DNA of 64,000 nt. Origin: Brachypodium distachyon. Lineage: Eukaryota > Streptophyta > Magnoliopsida > Poales > Poaceae. The stretch covers positions 52,603,237-52,667,236 of the forward strand of contig NC_016133.3 in NCBI RefSeq assembly GCF_000005505.3, written 5' to 3'. The notes under the pieces are model-generated. The model was given only the letters and a program-made list of their open reading frames with translations. It had not been told where the DNA came from and made no database searches. Every line of letters starts with the position of its first letter. The stretch's first letter is position 1. This document shows, piece by piece, positions 13,381-25,537 of this stretch. Made by a program: the position numbers and the translations under genes.

Positions 13381-13382
13381 TG

Positions 13383-13523
13383 CTCCATCCGATTTTAAAT
13401 TCTTGTCTCAAATTTGATCAAATATGTATGTATCTATTTAAAAAAAAACCATCTAAAAAAATCTATTCTTAAAAAGTTTTTAGATACATGTAATATTTCG
13501 ACAACAATTTATTACCGGAGGTA
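13383..13523. mobile_element. Degenerate Stowaway-type MITE
   Basis: CTCCATCCG near 13383 and CCGGAGGTA near 13523 form imperfect terminal inverted repeats. The interior has TCAAATTTGATCAAATA and TAGATACATGTAATATTTCGAC, matching the other Stowaway copies here. The ends have diverged, so the borders are approximate. Confidence 0.6.
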
Positions 13524-14867
13524 GGATATCCCTCGATAAGACCTCTCGAAAAATAAAATCCCTCGATAAGCCAAGTTCCTAATTCCTTCTTATCTTACAT
13601 ATATAGATCGAATCTCCTCCACATCATACATCGTTCGACCATGCCATCAGCCCATCGGTCACTACTGTGTAGATTAATGCTGCAAACTGCGCTGCCCCCT
13701 GCAGGCTAGCTACCCGATTCCATTTAGAGCCCATTTATTTATCGTAACGGAGCGCACTATATGGTAGTACTAGTATATATAGCTGAATGTGCCTTCCCTT
13801 TTTCTTTACCCAGTCCTTTTCTTTTTTTCCTCCTTACGTACAGTCTCACGTTACAAATCTCAGGTACACAACATGCGTATTTATATATACAGGACCAAGT
13901 CCTAGCTACGTACTAGTCCTACTCAAACACAAAGAACCCACGCTGAACCAAACATGCAAACGGACAAGAATTAACTCACGAAGGACGCCTAAACCTAGTA
14001 CTCCTGTTCGGACACGCCTTGGAAACTACGGAGTAATTAACTAGGAAACCTAATAAGTACTAGACTATTATACACAAGATTAGTCCATCGTACAGCTAGC
14101 TCGATCACTACCCGCTGGCATTCGCATAATGTACCACGAGATCGATGGATCAGCAACATCGATCAGATCGATATGATCACATCGACTGATCGACCACATG
14201 GACGTGTACAAACAGCTTGATTGTTTGCCATCCAGAAAGGAAAGGGTATACATGTGCATATCGTACCCAAAAATCACCTATTAATATGTCCTCGTCGCAT
14301 GGTTCTCGGTACACCGCGCGCGACATGAAGAGGTTAACGCACGGAGATCACATTCACATCAAGTGAAGTACGTAAAATTGCGCTCTGCGGAATTAATTAG
14401 CAAGTCGTAGCAGGCCGAGATACTGCGGATCGAGAGGCTACTGCGCCATTAATTAGCTCAACGTACGCCCTGTGTGATCGAGAGCAACTATGGTTAGCGG
14501 CGTCTTGCTGGATCGGTCGACCTCGACAGGTCTCGCTCTCTCGCAGCGGCAGCAGCGGCAGGAGGAGGAGAGGAGCACAGAAATGGCCGGAGCGCGCAGC
14601 ATGGACCGCATGCAGAAAGGCGTACGTGCCTCCAGTCCCCGCATGGCACCTGCATGCGGCTGGGAGACCCACACGACTGGGTGCACCACCAAGTAAGACG
14701 ACCGCACATGATGTGTTGGCAGTCACCTCTCTCCAGTGCCTACATCTCCTCCGGCTAATGGCCAGACCAGGTCAAGAAGCGGATTAGGTTTATTAGGCCT
14801 TCAGGGGACATGCATGCATGCAATTCCTAGCCGTCTCGTCAGGGCATCTTCGATAATCTGCATCTGT
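13524..14867. other. Intergenic, no gene recognised
   Basis: Many GATCGATC and TAGCTAGC words occur. Short overlapping frames near 14400-14730 lie on both strands of a locally GC-richer patch and show no family motif. Confidence 0.4.
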
Positions 14868-14933
14868 ATACTTGTCGCTGTTTTAGTGCAACTGACTAAA
14901 ACAGCGACAAGTATTTAGAAACGGAGGGAGTAT
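14868..14933. mobile_element. Truncated Stowaway-type MITE with perfect hairpin
   Basis: Two perfectly complementary 20-bp arms (14868-14887 and 14895-14914) are separated by a 7-base loop. The sequence then ends in ACGGAGGGAGTA, the usual right terminus of a Stowaway element. The left CTCCCTCCG terminus is missing. Confidence 0.6.
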
Positions 14934-15071
14934 AGCATGTATGTCAAGAAATCTGGTATTGTATCTGTATACATTGGAGCATATATCATGTATATAAAGA
15001 AATCCGTTTTTGTCATTAAGTACTTGCCTTGATTTTTAGTTAGAAATTAGTCGACGTGATTGACCGTCAGA

Positions 15072-15197
15072 TCTTAATCCAACGATAGCACGTGTGAGAT
15101 GAGAGTGCGGAGATGACCCTCATGTCTTAATCGAACGATAGCACGTGTGAGATGAGAGTGCGGAGATGACCCTCATATCTTAATCCAACGATCCTGA
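15072..15197. repeat. 53-bp tandem repeat
   Basis: The unit TCTTAATCCAACGATAGCA...GAGATGACCCTCAT occurs twice in full, with single-base differences, and a third partial copy begins at 15178. Spacing between TCTTAA words is exactly 53 (15072, 15125, 15178). It is non-coding. Confidence 0.85.
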
Positions 15198-18100
15198 TAT
15201 GTCAACTGAAAGTTTAAACCATTTGCTTACAAATCAGGAGATTGAGAAACAGCTACTACACCCAAAGAAATCTGGCACGGAGTATACCCTATCATTAATT
15301 AACCAATGCTGTTATGGAGTATTGTTTTTCATCTTCATCTTTCTCTCATTACACAGGAACGGATGCACCGGTATGGCAAGGTGCGGTGGCCGCCACACCT
15401 AAAATTCGGCCCAGAAGTCCAATATATGTAGTATTTAGTCTGACTAGATAGCTATTGGGCCTCATAACGGAGGTGGCTTGAGCCTGACTCTCGGCGTCTC
15501 CTCTGGCTCTCGACTCTCTGCAGTAACATTTATTTTGATCTATCGAGGTATAACTTGCCACACCTCAAAATTGATCATGCATCCACTGCTTCACCTAATC
15601 TTGCACTATCTTGCATGCACCAAATGAAGTTTATCCAACAATGAACTACCAATCTCCTAACGGCTGACCTGGCTAATTCTATAAAAATAGGGTTTGTCTG
15701 ATAAAATGCACTCAAAAGGAGAGAAATAATAAATAAAATCGTCGTGAATATACATGGTGCTCTTATGACGCAAAATTGCATCTATCAATACTCCTCCGTA
15801 TAGATCCTCGCTGAACACAATACATACAAACACATCGCAAGAGCCACAATGGCTCATTGCCGCCGCCACACGAGGGAGAGGTGGAAAAGGTGGTTCTTAT
15901 ATATCTCGACTGCATTTTTTTCTTCATGTTTCTTATTGAAATATGGTGTTTAATTAGTTAGTCGTACATGTTAATTGTTCATGAGTTGAAATTCATGATA
16001 GGCTGTATTGTTGCATTCGTAACTTGAAAGTTTTGTCTTTCTCAGTTAAAGGATGGCGTTCAGTCCGTTGAAAGTTTGGGTTTATATGTTACAAACTTTG
16101 CATTTATCAGTTGAAATTTGTGTGTTAATTAGTTGAATCTACCCTGCCATGCCAGCTTAATTGGCGCATGTGAGATGGAACCAAATCCAACCAGAATACA
16201 ACACGAGGCATTAAGGCCCGATCAGATATGCAAGGCTGTAGAGAGAGAGAGAGAGATCTTGTTTTGAAAGATAAAGAGTCCGGCAGCATAGGGTGCTAGA
16301 TTCATATGGTCTCGGCTTTGTGCAGCATTACAACAGGAGAGAGAGAAAGAAAGACAAGGCATAAAAGACATCACCGATCTGGCCAGGTCCGGGCTCGTTC
16401 TCCCTCTCGTCCAAAGAAAACAAAATAAAAAGACGCCAGGCCGGGACCGATTGTGCTAGAACAAGTTAGAGATCGACCGGTTGACGAGCAGCAGAGTGCA
16501 GTGGGGGTGTGAATGCCGGCCGCATCGATCATTGCATGAACGCATATGGGAACGATATATCGCACAATTGTAGCATCGGTCCATCCACTGCTCGATCGAT
16601 CGATCGCGCGTCATCCTGTCCAAAAAACCGTTGAGATCCCTTCGTCCCGTCGCTTTCGACACGGGCCCTTCCCTCCTATCGGCTCCCTGTTTCTCTGTCC
16701 CCATCCCCAATCCCCATCACCCGCGCGCTGCCACCTCGGCCGCTTGTGCTCCCGTGGCCCGATCGAGCGTAGCGTGACAAAGACCCCATGGCCTGGAGCG
16801 CTGCTCCCCGGCAGCTAGTCGTGGAAGAAGAATATCCACATATGCACGCATGACATTGACACCGGGGGCCGATTGAGCCGCGCGCGAGAGCGACCTGTAT
16901 CAAAAGTGGAACCGTGGAGTATGTAGCAGCCTGCCGCTCAAACCGATCTGCTATAGTGCTCGGTGCTCCGGCCTGTAAATGGGGATGGGGGCCTGGCCGG
17001 GCCGGCGTACTGTTGCTCCGTTTGCTTGCCCCTTTCCGGAGTAAAATAGCGTTCTCCGTTGATCCATATACTACGATAAATTAACAAACCTCCACATATA
17101 ATATACTCCAGTATTGACTGCGTGGTCGTGGAGTGGTGCGGAACGGGAACCACATGCAGGAGCTGGCTGGAACGGAAACCGCAGACTGGGCACGTAGAAA
17201 TTGGCCGATCGAGCTAGCTAGAGACCGCGCTACAGTGTTGTGCGGTTGGGGTGCGTACGTACGAGCTGGTCAATAGGGTCTCGCACGTTTATGGTTGGTC
17301 TGCGTATAGTAGTATTGTACTGCTGCATTTGTACCGGTACTCGGCAGGATGTGCCGCCGCTGCTGCTACAGTAGTGGAGTACTACCTCCACGACAAGTAT
17401 TTAGAAAGAGGAAGTAGAAAACTCGATGGAAGAGAAGGCCCAAGTATTCCCTACATACTTACATCTGCTTCGATTCCTGGTGCGTTCCGTATGCAGCAAT
17501 GGCGACCTTTTTTACGCGTATGTGTGTGTGGTGGAAAGAACACATGATGGTGTTTTTTTAGAGGAAAGTAAATGTGTCCTATTTTTAGTGGAGGGCAAAC
17601 CAAAGTGATATACCTGCCCGGAAGTCGGCCCATATTTGAGCCAAGGGGGTGGCTAGCGCTTCGGCAGAAATAGGCCCAGCTCGATGACCAGGTGCAGCCC
17701 ATTTGATTAAATTGTATGGCCAGTTCGAGCAGTCAAGTTTGGTTTTTTACATTGTAACTGAGCAGCTGTCAAAAAAAAAAAAAGTAACCGAGCAAGGAGG
17801 CCTCTACCAATGTCCCAATAAAGTGGCTACTTAACCCATTATTAAATACAGACAAAATATTTGAACTCATCACTTAACAGTATCTTTATAATAGATTATT
17901 ATTGAGAGTTGATACTGAGATAGAAAAAGATTAGAGATCCATATGAGACGCTGGAGCTCACAATTTAAGTATTTTAGTAACAAAAGGTTTCTACAACAAG
18001 TATTTGATTGCTACATATGTTTTTGTACAGAGCAAAAAACCGTTTTTTGTCAGAGTTATCGTTAGGTGACCTTGTAAAATTGGTACCAATATACTACTTA

Positions 18101-19180
18101 CGTATATACAGCAATCTTCCTCTGTATAATTCTCTACATAGCTCTCAGGAACTGGTCCCCCGCAAAACAAAACTCTCAGGAACTGGGAGGTGAACTATGG
18201 CGTTATGTATCAACTCTTCAACGACGACAACGTCCACGCCTGCACCGTTATGTGATCGTATATGTATAGAGAGAGATGTCATATCAGGAGCAAGTTGATA
18301 CTAATTAATTGACATTTTGCCTTGAGCAAGGGGAATGGGGCACAAAGATCGCTTATTAATTTGCTATATCTTTTGGAATTGACCACCCGATAGGAACCAT
18401 CAGTGTAGGTGGTGATGCTGCCTATTCAACTGTTCGATGATCTCTCGGAAGGGTATCTGTAATCTTATCGATCGCACATGTCTCTGTGGATTGGACAGCA
18501 TGCGTCGATCTCTAAAAAAGGATGCTCTGTTCCAGTCGTCCAGTTCCAAACAGATGGGAAGAGAATTTTTTGCAGCGGTGGCCCCGGCTCACGCTTTTGT
18601 CAAAAATGTCCTCTTTTAAAAACTATTGACAAAACTATCCTGACGAAAAGCACACAAAACGACACTTGGTCTGATTTGTGGTAGGTTTAGGATGTTGGTC
18701 AGTAATATATATCTCAAAAGGCACAGCGCAAAATAATTCAAATAATCAACGCACAACACATACTAGACATCATCAGCTGCGACGCCGTCCAATCTTGGGT
18801 CGTGAAAAGCATGTCTTTTCTTGTCCAACCAACCCCTGACAGAGCCAGCAAAGGTTGGAAATAAGCTGGACTAGACTGGAACGGACCGCGTCGGAATCAA
18901 ATACTGGGGAGTACAGGGAAGACTGAAGCTACTCTCAGGAAAAAAGAGAGAGAGATTAAAAGACTGCAACTTATAAGGAGTAAACCCAAAAACTGAAGTT
19001 TTTCCGGACACAGGTGACAGATCGGCTTCTGCTCGAGTCCTAATTCGGGCCGACAAGGCGAGAACTCGGGCGCAAATAAAATATGCAACGCCCGTCTGTA
19101 CCGATACCGAACACCTCGGCTCCAATCCTCCAACCAACCTGTGTGCTCTCAATCTCCCTGTTCGAGCAACGAAAGCGACG
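15198..19180. other. Intergenic, no gene recognised
   Basis: Only short unsupported frames. Features include a GA microsatellite at about 16239-16256, a poly-A run near 17770, and Stowaway-like words (GACAAGTATTTAGAAAGAGGAAGTA) near 17391-17415. Nothing larger is supported. Confidence 0.4.
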
Positions 19181-19189
19181 CGAGCCGTC

Positions 19190-19199
19190 CATATAAATC
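19190..19199 (+). promoter_or_regulatory. Candidate TATA box of the TOM1-like gene
   Basis: CATATAAATC lies about 115 bp upstream of the start codon at 19307, a normal distance for a plant gene with a short leader. Confidence 0.45.
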
Positions 19200-19306
19200 C
19201 ACGTCGCCGCCACCAGATTTCGGAGGCCACCCCGAATTTCCACCCGGCGGAGGAAGTCCCTTTGTCTCTCTTTCGAGGGATCCCTCCGTTCAGCCCGGCG
19301 GCGGCG

Positions 19307-22148
19307 ATGGCATCGGCGGCGCCGGTGCCTATGCCGGCGGTCTTCGCGGGGTGGTGGGAGCGCGTGAACGGCTCGCCGGCGTGGCAGGACGGGATCTTCT
19401 GGGCCCTCGCCGCCCTCTACGGCCTCGTCGCTGCCTCCTCCTTCGTAAGCATCGAATCCTCGGAATAAACCTGTAGAGTACTCCCACTAGGTTAGGTTGG
19501 TGCCTTGATTTGTGTGCCTATTTGGTTGGAGTACCGATAAATTCGTGAAATCACTATCAGCGATCTCATCTCACTTGGGAATAAAGGCGATTTCGTTAGC
19601 TTTGTGGCTTGTGAAGTTGTGAGCATAATATTGTTTTGCATCCGAACCTTGTAAAAGCTGATGATGAGGAGTAGATTACAGACCTTTAGATCAATCAAAC
19701 CGAAAACTGCAATTTGGAGTAGGGATAGTTTGGACAAAGGCTTGCGTTTGTTTTCTTGCTTATGTTTCTGATCAATCAAGACCTTGCTGGATAAACAGCA
19801 TACAGGAAAAGAATATCTGGATAGAATCCAAATTATGGATAACCTTACTATCTGAGGCCTGCCTGTATGGAAAGGACATGCTGATGCGTTGCTACCCGCC
19901 CGTGTTCAAGCCTCCACAGTCCATATGCTCGCAACTGCTGAGTCGATGCGCCACTCTTCTTAATAGTTAATATATAAATGCCGAGGGACTCTTGCTCCTC
20001 AGGCGTCAATTTTTGAACTGTCAATGGCCTCTACTTTTCGTGGACTGCCTATGCTCACAGTTGGATGGACAAATTTATTTGAGGAATAGTAGGCAATATT
20101 AATAATGTGCCTTACATGCAGATCCAAGTTGCCAGAATACAGCAAAGAGTTCCTGAATATGGCTGGACAACACAAAAGGTCTTCCAATTCCTTAATTTTG
20201 TGGTTAATGGAGGTATATGGTTCAATCTCAAGTGGAATTAATAACGGAGTACAACTTGCATGCTCATTTATTTCCCGCGTAATACTGATTTTTGTTCTGT
20301 TGATAATCTGCAGCAAGGTGTTCTGTTTTCGCTTTCCGTCGCCAAGTTCAACAAGTGAATCCTCAGGTTTGGATACCTTCAATATTTTCTATCACTCAAA
20401 TGAAATGTTCAATTTGATTGACCAGAGTTATATGTTTATTTATATTTCAGATCTTTCAGCATGTTATTCTTGATCTGCCGGGGCTTGCATTTTTCACTAC
20501 CTACGCAATGTTGGCACTTTTCTGGGCTGAAATATCTTATCAAGCACGTGGTCTAGACACTGATGGCCTGAGATCAGGTTTCTACGCTATTAATGGTGTC
20601 ATTTATGCAATACGGGTAAAGCAGGTTCTTGACAAGTCTATACTGCTTGTTAAGTTTGTTTAATTCAACTAGAGTTGTTTTTGCTAGTGATCATATTTTT
20701 CTCTTTACGGAGTGGTGTATTTCATGAAAATTTCTGCATGTGGAAACTCCCTGTACCATTGAAAACCATGATACACTTTTCTCTTTGTTTTCTCTGAAAA
20801 GAGATATACTACCTCCGTTCCTAAATATAAGATGTCCCACCTTTGTCCCAAGTCAAACTACTCAAAGTTTGACCAAGTTTATAGAACAATATGCTAATAT
20901 CTACGATATCAAATAAGTATATTATGGAAATATATAGCGTGATGGGTTCATAAAACTAATTTAGAGTTGTATATGTTATCGCATTTCTTTATAAACCTGG
21001 TCAAACCTTTATGAAGTTTGACTTAGGACAAAACTAAAACATCTTATATTTAGGAACAGAGGGCGTACTTGCTATTGCTATTAATTCTGAATCATCACAA
21101 TAGAAACAGTGTATGAAGGTAATAGGAAATAACTCTAGATCGCAGTTAGTCATTTATTGGTATTTCATTGCAGCGTTGACGGTTGGGTGTTTTCTTTAAA
21201 TTAAATATCACCGCTCGCCTGTCTGTTTTATATGTGTTCTTCTCACTTCACTTATTATTCTGCGTTCTGTTTATTGTTCACTTACTCACATAAATTTGCT
21301 TCTTCAGGTTCTGTTGTGGGGATTGTTGTGGTGGAATCCAAATCCATCTATGCTCATCCTTTCAAAGCTATTTGTTGCTGGCCTGTCCTTTTCCGCTGCC
21401 CTGGGTTTTCTGCTTTATGGAGGAAGGTAAGATTATAAGAAGACTACTCCAATGCTTCTGTTACGTAAGTTTAAAATATGATGCATTTAGATCATGTTTT
21501 GGGTCAAAGTACTCAGCTAGGCTAGTTGCAATAACCACCCTGTAGTTTAGTACTTTACACTACCTCCATTTCACTTTTGCTCTATTTAGTTATATTATGC
21601 AACTGTAACATCACATTATGAGTTGTATTCACGTGCTGGTGATTTGATTGACAGGTTATTCCTCATGTTGAAACGTTTCCCTATTGAGTCAAAAGGGAGG
21701 CAACAAAAACTGAGTGAGGTTGGCAGAGTGGCTGCTATTTGTTCCTGTTGTTTTTTGGCACGATGTGTGATGGTAGGATGTCTCTTCTCTAATCCTTGAA
21801 TGAGATTCCAAGTCATGTAGTTCACTTCTCACTTTTGGTAGTCCAATTTTGTTTTTTCTACAGATGTGTTTCAATGCCTTTGATAAAGAAGCTGACCTCG
21901 ATGTTCTTGACCATCCAATTCTAAATTTCGTCTATTACTTGGTATGTGTGACTTGTGCAACCCATAGTCACCTCCTTATATCTAAACTGGAATTGTCTTT
22001 CCCAGTTTGGTAACTAGAAACTGATGTCTATTTATACCTTTTGTTGCAGCTTGTGGAAATTCTTCCTTCATCTCTTGTCCTGTACATTCTGAGGAGAATC
22101 CCTTCCAAGCTACGGCTCTCACAGTACCATCCCCTCAGCAGCGGCTAG
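19307..22148 (+). CDS. TOM1/TOM3-family seven-helix membrane protein (host factor family)
   Basis: Eight-exon gene encoding 286 residues. Exons: 19307-19444, 20122-20212, 20314-20366, 20451-20615, 21308-21426, 21655-21772, 21864-21941, 22050-22148; all introns have GT-AG borders and the frame closes exactly. Telling stretches are [42 protein letters not shown] and FNFVYYLLVEILPS-like text near the C-terminus, the signature of TOBAMOVIRUS MULTIPLICATION 1/3 and THH1 (DUF1084). Several hydrophobic segments span the chain, consistent with a tonoplast multi-pass protein. In Arabidopsis such proteins anchor tobamovirus replication complexes; their normal plant role is unclear and may involve membrane trafficking or signalling. 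The protein length matches the family (about 290). The start is the first ATG of the conserved frame, after a GCGGCG leader. Intron 4 carries a Stowaway MITE. Confidence 0.93.
20807..21067. mobile_element. Stowaway MITE in TOM1-like intron 4
   Basis: The element spans 20809-21065, from CTACCTCCGTTCCTAAATAT to an inverse GGAACAGAGGGCG end, with TA target duplications on both sides. At about 257 bp it carries the CAAAGTTTGACCAAG arm and its complement. It lies between the exon ending at 20615 and the one starting at 21308. Confidence 0.85.
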
Positions 22149-23029
22149 AGAAAAGCACATCCTGAGGTGAGCTGAAACATGGAGATGGTGCTGCATTCAT
22201 ACCTGATTGCAGCCCCAAGACTCAAGAAAGGTTGGCCTACAGTCTGATCGTTAACCCTTGTTCTTTTTTTGACTGAAAACAGTAGGAGAGGCTCCTACGA
22301 TCGTTAACCCTTGTTCAAAATGTGCACAGTTAGGGATCTGGAATCTACATGTAACCTGACCTCCTGCAGCTAACCTTGGAACATCAATGCGCTAATTTCA
22401 TGTAATTAATTCGTTCTTATTACTATTAGGAATCAAGCATCTTGGCTTCTTTACCAGGCAAAATTTGTCGTGAAGCAATCTTTGTATAACTGAAAATCTG
22501 GGGTCATAGACGATGGACCACAGGCAAACCTTCTGTGTTTTGACGGAAATCTTTGTCTTCTTTAAGTAAAAATCCGAGCCGACTATTGTACTTTACCATC
22601 TACAGTACAAGTTGTACTGTTGTCATAAAAAAAGCCTGCAGGAAAAAATATATTAAATCTTTGTTAAATTCAAAATGTTAAAGCAAGGGACGCTAGTAAT
22701 TCAGATTCGAAAGGACGACTCACATGAGTATCTGAAGGAGAATAATACTCCTACTATAACTAGGAGCCAAAGTAAACATGAGTATTTGGTCTGTTATCGG
22801 GTTTTTTTTTGACAGCCGGTCTGTTATCGTATTTGCTGGTATGCCCAGCCGTTTGCCGTTTGGTCTGTGCAAATTTAAGCTGGTTTCCCCAGCAGCTACT
22901 TGCTCAGTTTGTCTGGTTTGGGCTTTGTACACAAAGCTGGACATGAGGTGCCTTTTCGTCTAAAAAAAAGCAAACATGAGACTGCACTTGACAATTTCAA
23001 AACTTGTGAATGTTCTCTGATTTTAAATA
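22149..23029. other. 3' UTR of the TOM1-like gene, then intergenic
   Basis: The first ~350 bases are the probable 3' UTR. The rest shows only short frames and poly-T runs. Confidence 0.4.
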
Positions 23030-23143
23030 CCCCTTCCGTTTCATATTAAGCGACAAAATATTACATGTATCTAAACGTATTTTGGATATAAATACATTCA
23101 TATTTGAACAAATTTGAGCAAGCTAATATGGAACGGAGGATTA
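23028..23143. mobile_element. Stowaway-type MITE
   Basis: Begins CCCCCTTCCGTTTCATATTAAG at 23030 and ends TATGGAACGGAGGAT at 23141, with TA on each side. The interior ATATTACATGTATCTAAACG and TTTGAACAAATTTGAGCAAG match the family seen elsewhere in the window. Confidence 0.8.
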
Positions 23144-23189
23144 TTATGAAAATGTGTATGCGTGGCATACTGGCATCTGCAGTGTCGGA

Positions 23190-24684
23190 TCACCCTGTGC
23201 AAAACCGAACCGTAAACCGAAAAACCGGAAGAAAATAACCGTAACCGAACTGAAAGTTCGGTTTTCTCGGTTTTCGGTTCCGGTTCCGGTTCCGGGTAGC
23301 CAAACTGCTAACCGTATGGGTTTCGGTTAAACCGAAAAAACCCGAAACTCAGACTCCCCTCGTTCGTTCCACGCGCGCCACGCCCCCACGAACCGGCCAG
23401 GCGAGCCCAGCCCAACTTCCAACCGGCCCATCTAACCTCCTAGCGCCTGCCTTGACCTAATCCACTCGACGCACGCTCCGCGCCCGCGCCTCCGCTCTTC
23501 CCGACGGCCTCCACTCCCGTCGTTCCCCTCGCCTCGAGAGGTCGAGCCGCCGCCGCTACCAGCCCACTCCGGCACTCCCTCTCTCCCACCGAGCCGCCGC
23601 CAGCCCACTCCTTCTCTACCAGCAGGCAGCAGGCAGCGCCAGACGCCGTTGGCCGCCAGCTCACTCCCTTTCCTTCGATGCGCCTTCGCTCACCTCGTCC
23701 CAAGCGCTACTCCTCCTCTCCTCCCGCCGCGCCGGGATCTCCCAAGCTCTAGCCGCGCTAGCCTCGGACCCCTCCTACAAGACAGTGCTCGAGTCGCCCT
23801 GGGCCACGTCGGGCAATTACTTGTGCCCGCACTCACCGACATGCCGCTGTTCTACAAGACAATGCTCGAGTCGCCTCGTCGTCAGCTGTTCGGTGGCATT
23901 CCAGACCCTGACGAGGAGACACAGTTGTGGAGAGAACACTGAGATCGGCGTGAGGCTACCCTGGTGAATCGAGCTGTTGTGTTCTTAATTGATGAACCAA
24001 CGGAGGAATCGGCCACAAAATAAAGCCATCCACCGCATCTGAGCCAGGACATCTTTGATTTCCTGCCGCCAGACGCATCGAGCTGCTGCATGCAGCAAGA
24101 CTTCAATTAATTGTACAATCTACATGCTCGGTTCTTTGATCGTTTGATCTTGCGTTAGCCCAGTGCTCATGTGGTGATTCACTCCAGTGAAATCAGAAAA
24201 AGGAATTTAGGAAGGAGGCGTTTCTAGTGAGGTTCTAATAGAAACATGTTTATGTATTTGCGCTTTATGGCTATCAAAACGTACACATCTGCTCTCAGGC
24301 ATTTCTCAGCCCAGGTCACTAACCAAACACCCCATGTACATGTATGCCTGGTCAGGTAAAAACATACAAATTTTCAGGAAGCTCTCAAGCATTGCTTCAG
24401 AAGAGTTCATGCCAAAATTTCAATTTTCTTCTTTATTATGAGTTGTCAGATTGTTGAAACATGTGTATAAAAATTTACGTGTCGCTCAAAAATTCTCGTC
24501 AATTTGGGTTAATTTGGTTATAACCGAAACCGAACCAAAATAAATGGTTATAACCGAAACCGAACCAAAATAAATGGTTAACCGAACCGAACCGTAGTTT
24601 CGTACAAAACCGTATAAACTGAAATATACAAACCGTATAAACCGTGTTAACCGAACCGATCTAAAAACCGAACGCACACCTCTG
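23190..24684. mobile_element. hAT-like non-autonomous element with GC-rich cargo
   Basis: Both ends are dense in CCGAACCG/CGGTTCGG words. The right end reads ACCGAACGCACACCTCTG, whose complement CAGAGGTGTGCGTTCGG resembles hAT (Ac/Ds-like) termini; the left end CACCCTGTGCAAAACCGAAC is a diverged counterpart. Both flanks contain TCGGA, which may be a worn 8-bp target duplication. A 30-bp direct repeat (from 24516 and 24546) lies in the right arm. The interior is GC-rich (23.34-23.95 kb) and encodes no recognised transposase. The borders are estimates. Confidence 0.55.
23649..23942 (+). pseudogene. Unrecognised reading frame inside the hAT-like element
   Basis: A GC-rich open frame of about 97 codons, with no ATG of strong context, contains a near-duplicated 24-base phrase (TACAAGACAGTGCTCGAGTC and TACAAGACAATGCTCGAGTC). 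The text around [12 protein letters not shown] does not match any family I can name. It may be a captured host gene fragment; no function is claimed. Confidence 0.25.
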
Positions 24685-24847
24685 TCGGAGGCTCTGTTGC
24701 CACCTACCGCTCCCGAACGGTACCAACTAAAGAAATTCAATTCTTTTTCTCCACCAAACCAAACTCGTGCACCAAACTCCGTCGATGTGTCTCTGCCTCC
24801 AAACTCAAACCTTGGTAATCTCCGCGCCTCAAACCCTAGCCGCCGCC

Positions 24848-25537
24848 ATGGCCTTCCTCGCCGGCGCATCATCCATCGGTAGCCCCTTCGCCCTCGCCTT
24901 CTCCTCACATCGCCGGAATGATCTTCCCATGGCCGTCAAAGCCACCGCCAGCTCGAACTCGGTTTCAACCCACCCCTTTATCTCCTCCCTCCGCCTCGCC
25001 GCCTCCGCCGCGGTCCTCCTCGCGGCTACCTCCCCGGCCATCGCGTGCACCCCCTCGCCGCCTCCCCCTCCCCCCGCGCTAACCGTAACGGTCTCACCCG
25101 AGGACGCCATCCCCGGCGACTGCCACCCCTTCGAGAAGCTCATCATTGAGACCGCCGCCCTCTCCCGTTTCGGCGATGCGGAGGCCGCGAGGTCCCGCCT
25201 CTCCGCCGCCGGGGGCGGCGAGCACTACGCCCGCCTCTTCGCGGCGCAGACGCTCTTTGTGGACGGAAAGGTGGAGGAGGCGATCGCGGCCTTCGAGGAG
25301 CTCGCGCGGGAGGACCCCGGCGACTACCGCCCCCTGTTCTGCCAGGGCGTGCTGTATTCTATGCTGGGCAGGGAGACGGAATCGGATTCGATTCTCGAGC
25401 GCTGCCGGCTGATCGCCGGTGACAAATTCGGCGGCGGTTTTGCAATGCCGGTCTCGGCTGCCGAGGAGGCGCGACTAGAAGCAGCAGAGTCAGCGGCAGA
25501 GAAGACGGAAACGGAGGTCGAAGGGGAAAAGCTGTGA
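24848..25537 (+). CDS. Thylakoid-lumen TPR-like protein (chloroplast lumen common family)
   Basis: Single-exon gene of 229 residues. The ATG at 24848 sits in a strong GCCGCCATGG context; an in-frame ATG at 24767 would add 27 residues not typical of a transit peptide. The N-terminus is Ser/Ala/Arg-rich like a chloroplast transit peptide. A hydrophobic stretch follows (residues 48-67, ending AIAC), resembling a lumenal cleavage site; the preceding motif has a single Arg, suggesting Sec rather than Tat transport. A Pro run (71-76) leads into helical repeats at about 93-190 (HYARLFAAQTLFVDGKVEEA, FEELAREDPGDYRPLF), a TPR-like fold. It resembles the plant chloroplast lumen common proteins (At2g37400/At3g53560/At5g02590 type); their molecular role is not established. 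The C-terminus is an acidic Glu/Ala tail. It is convergent with the methyltransferase gene, with 383 bp between stop codons. Confidence 0.82.
   Translation: MAFLAGASSIGSPFALAFSSHRRNDLPMAVKATASSNSVSTHPFISSLRLAASAAVLLAATSPAIACTPSPPPPPPALTVTVSPEDAIPGDCHPFEKLIIETAALSRFGDAEAARSRLSAAGGGEHYARLFAAQTLFVDGKVEEAIAAFEELAREDPGDYRPLFCQGVLYSMLGRETESDSILERCRLIAGDKFGGGFAMPVSAAEEARLEAAESAAEKTETEVEGEKL

Noticed and set aside
24486..24908. 140-codon minus-strand frame upstream of the TPR gene
   Set aside because: It lies across the hAT-like terminus and the TPR transit peptide; Arg-rich low complexity.
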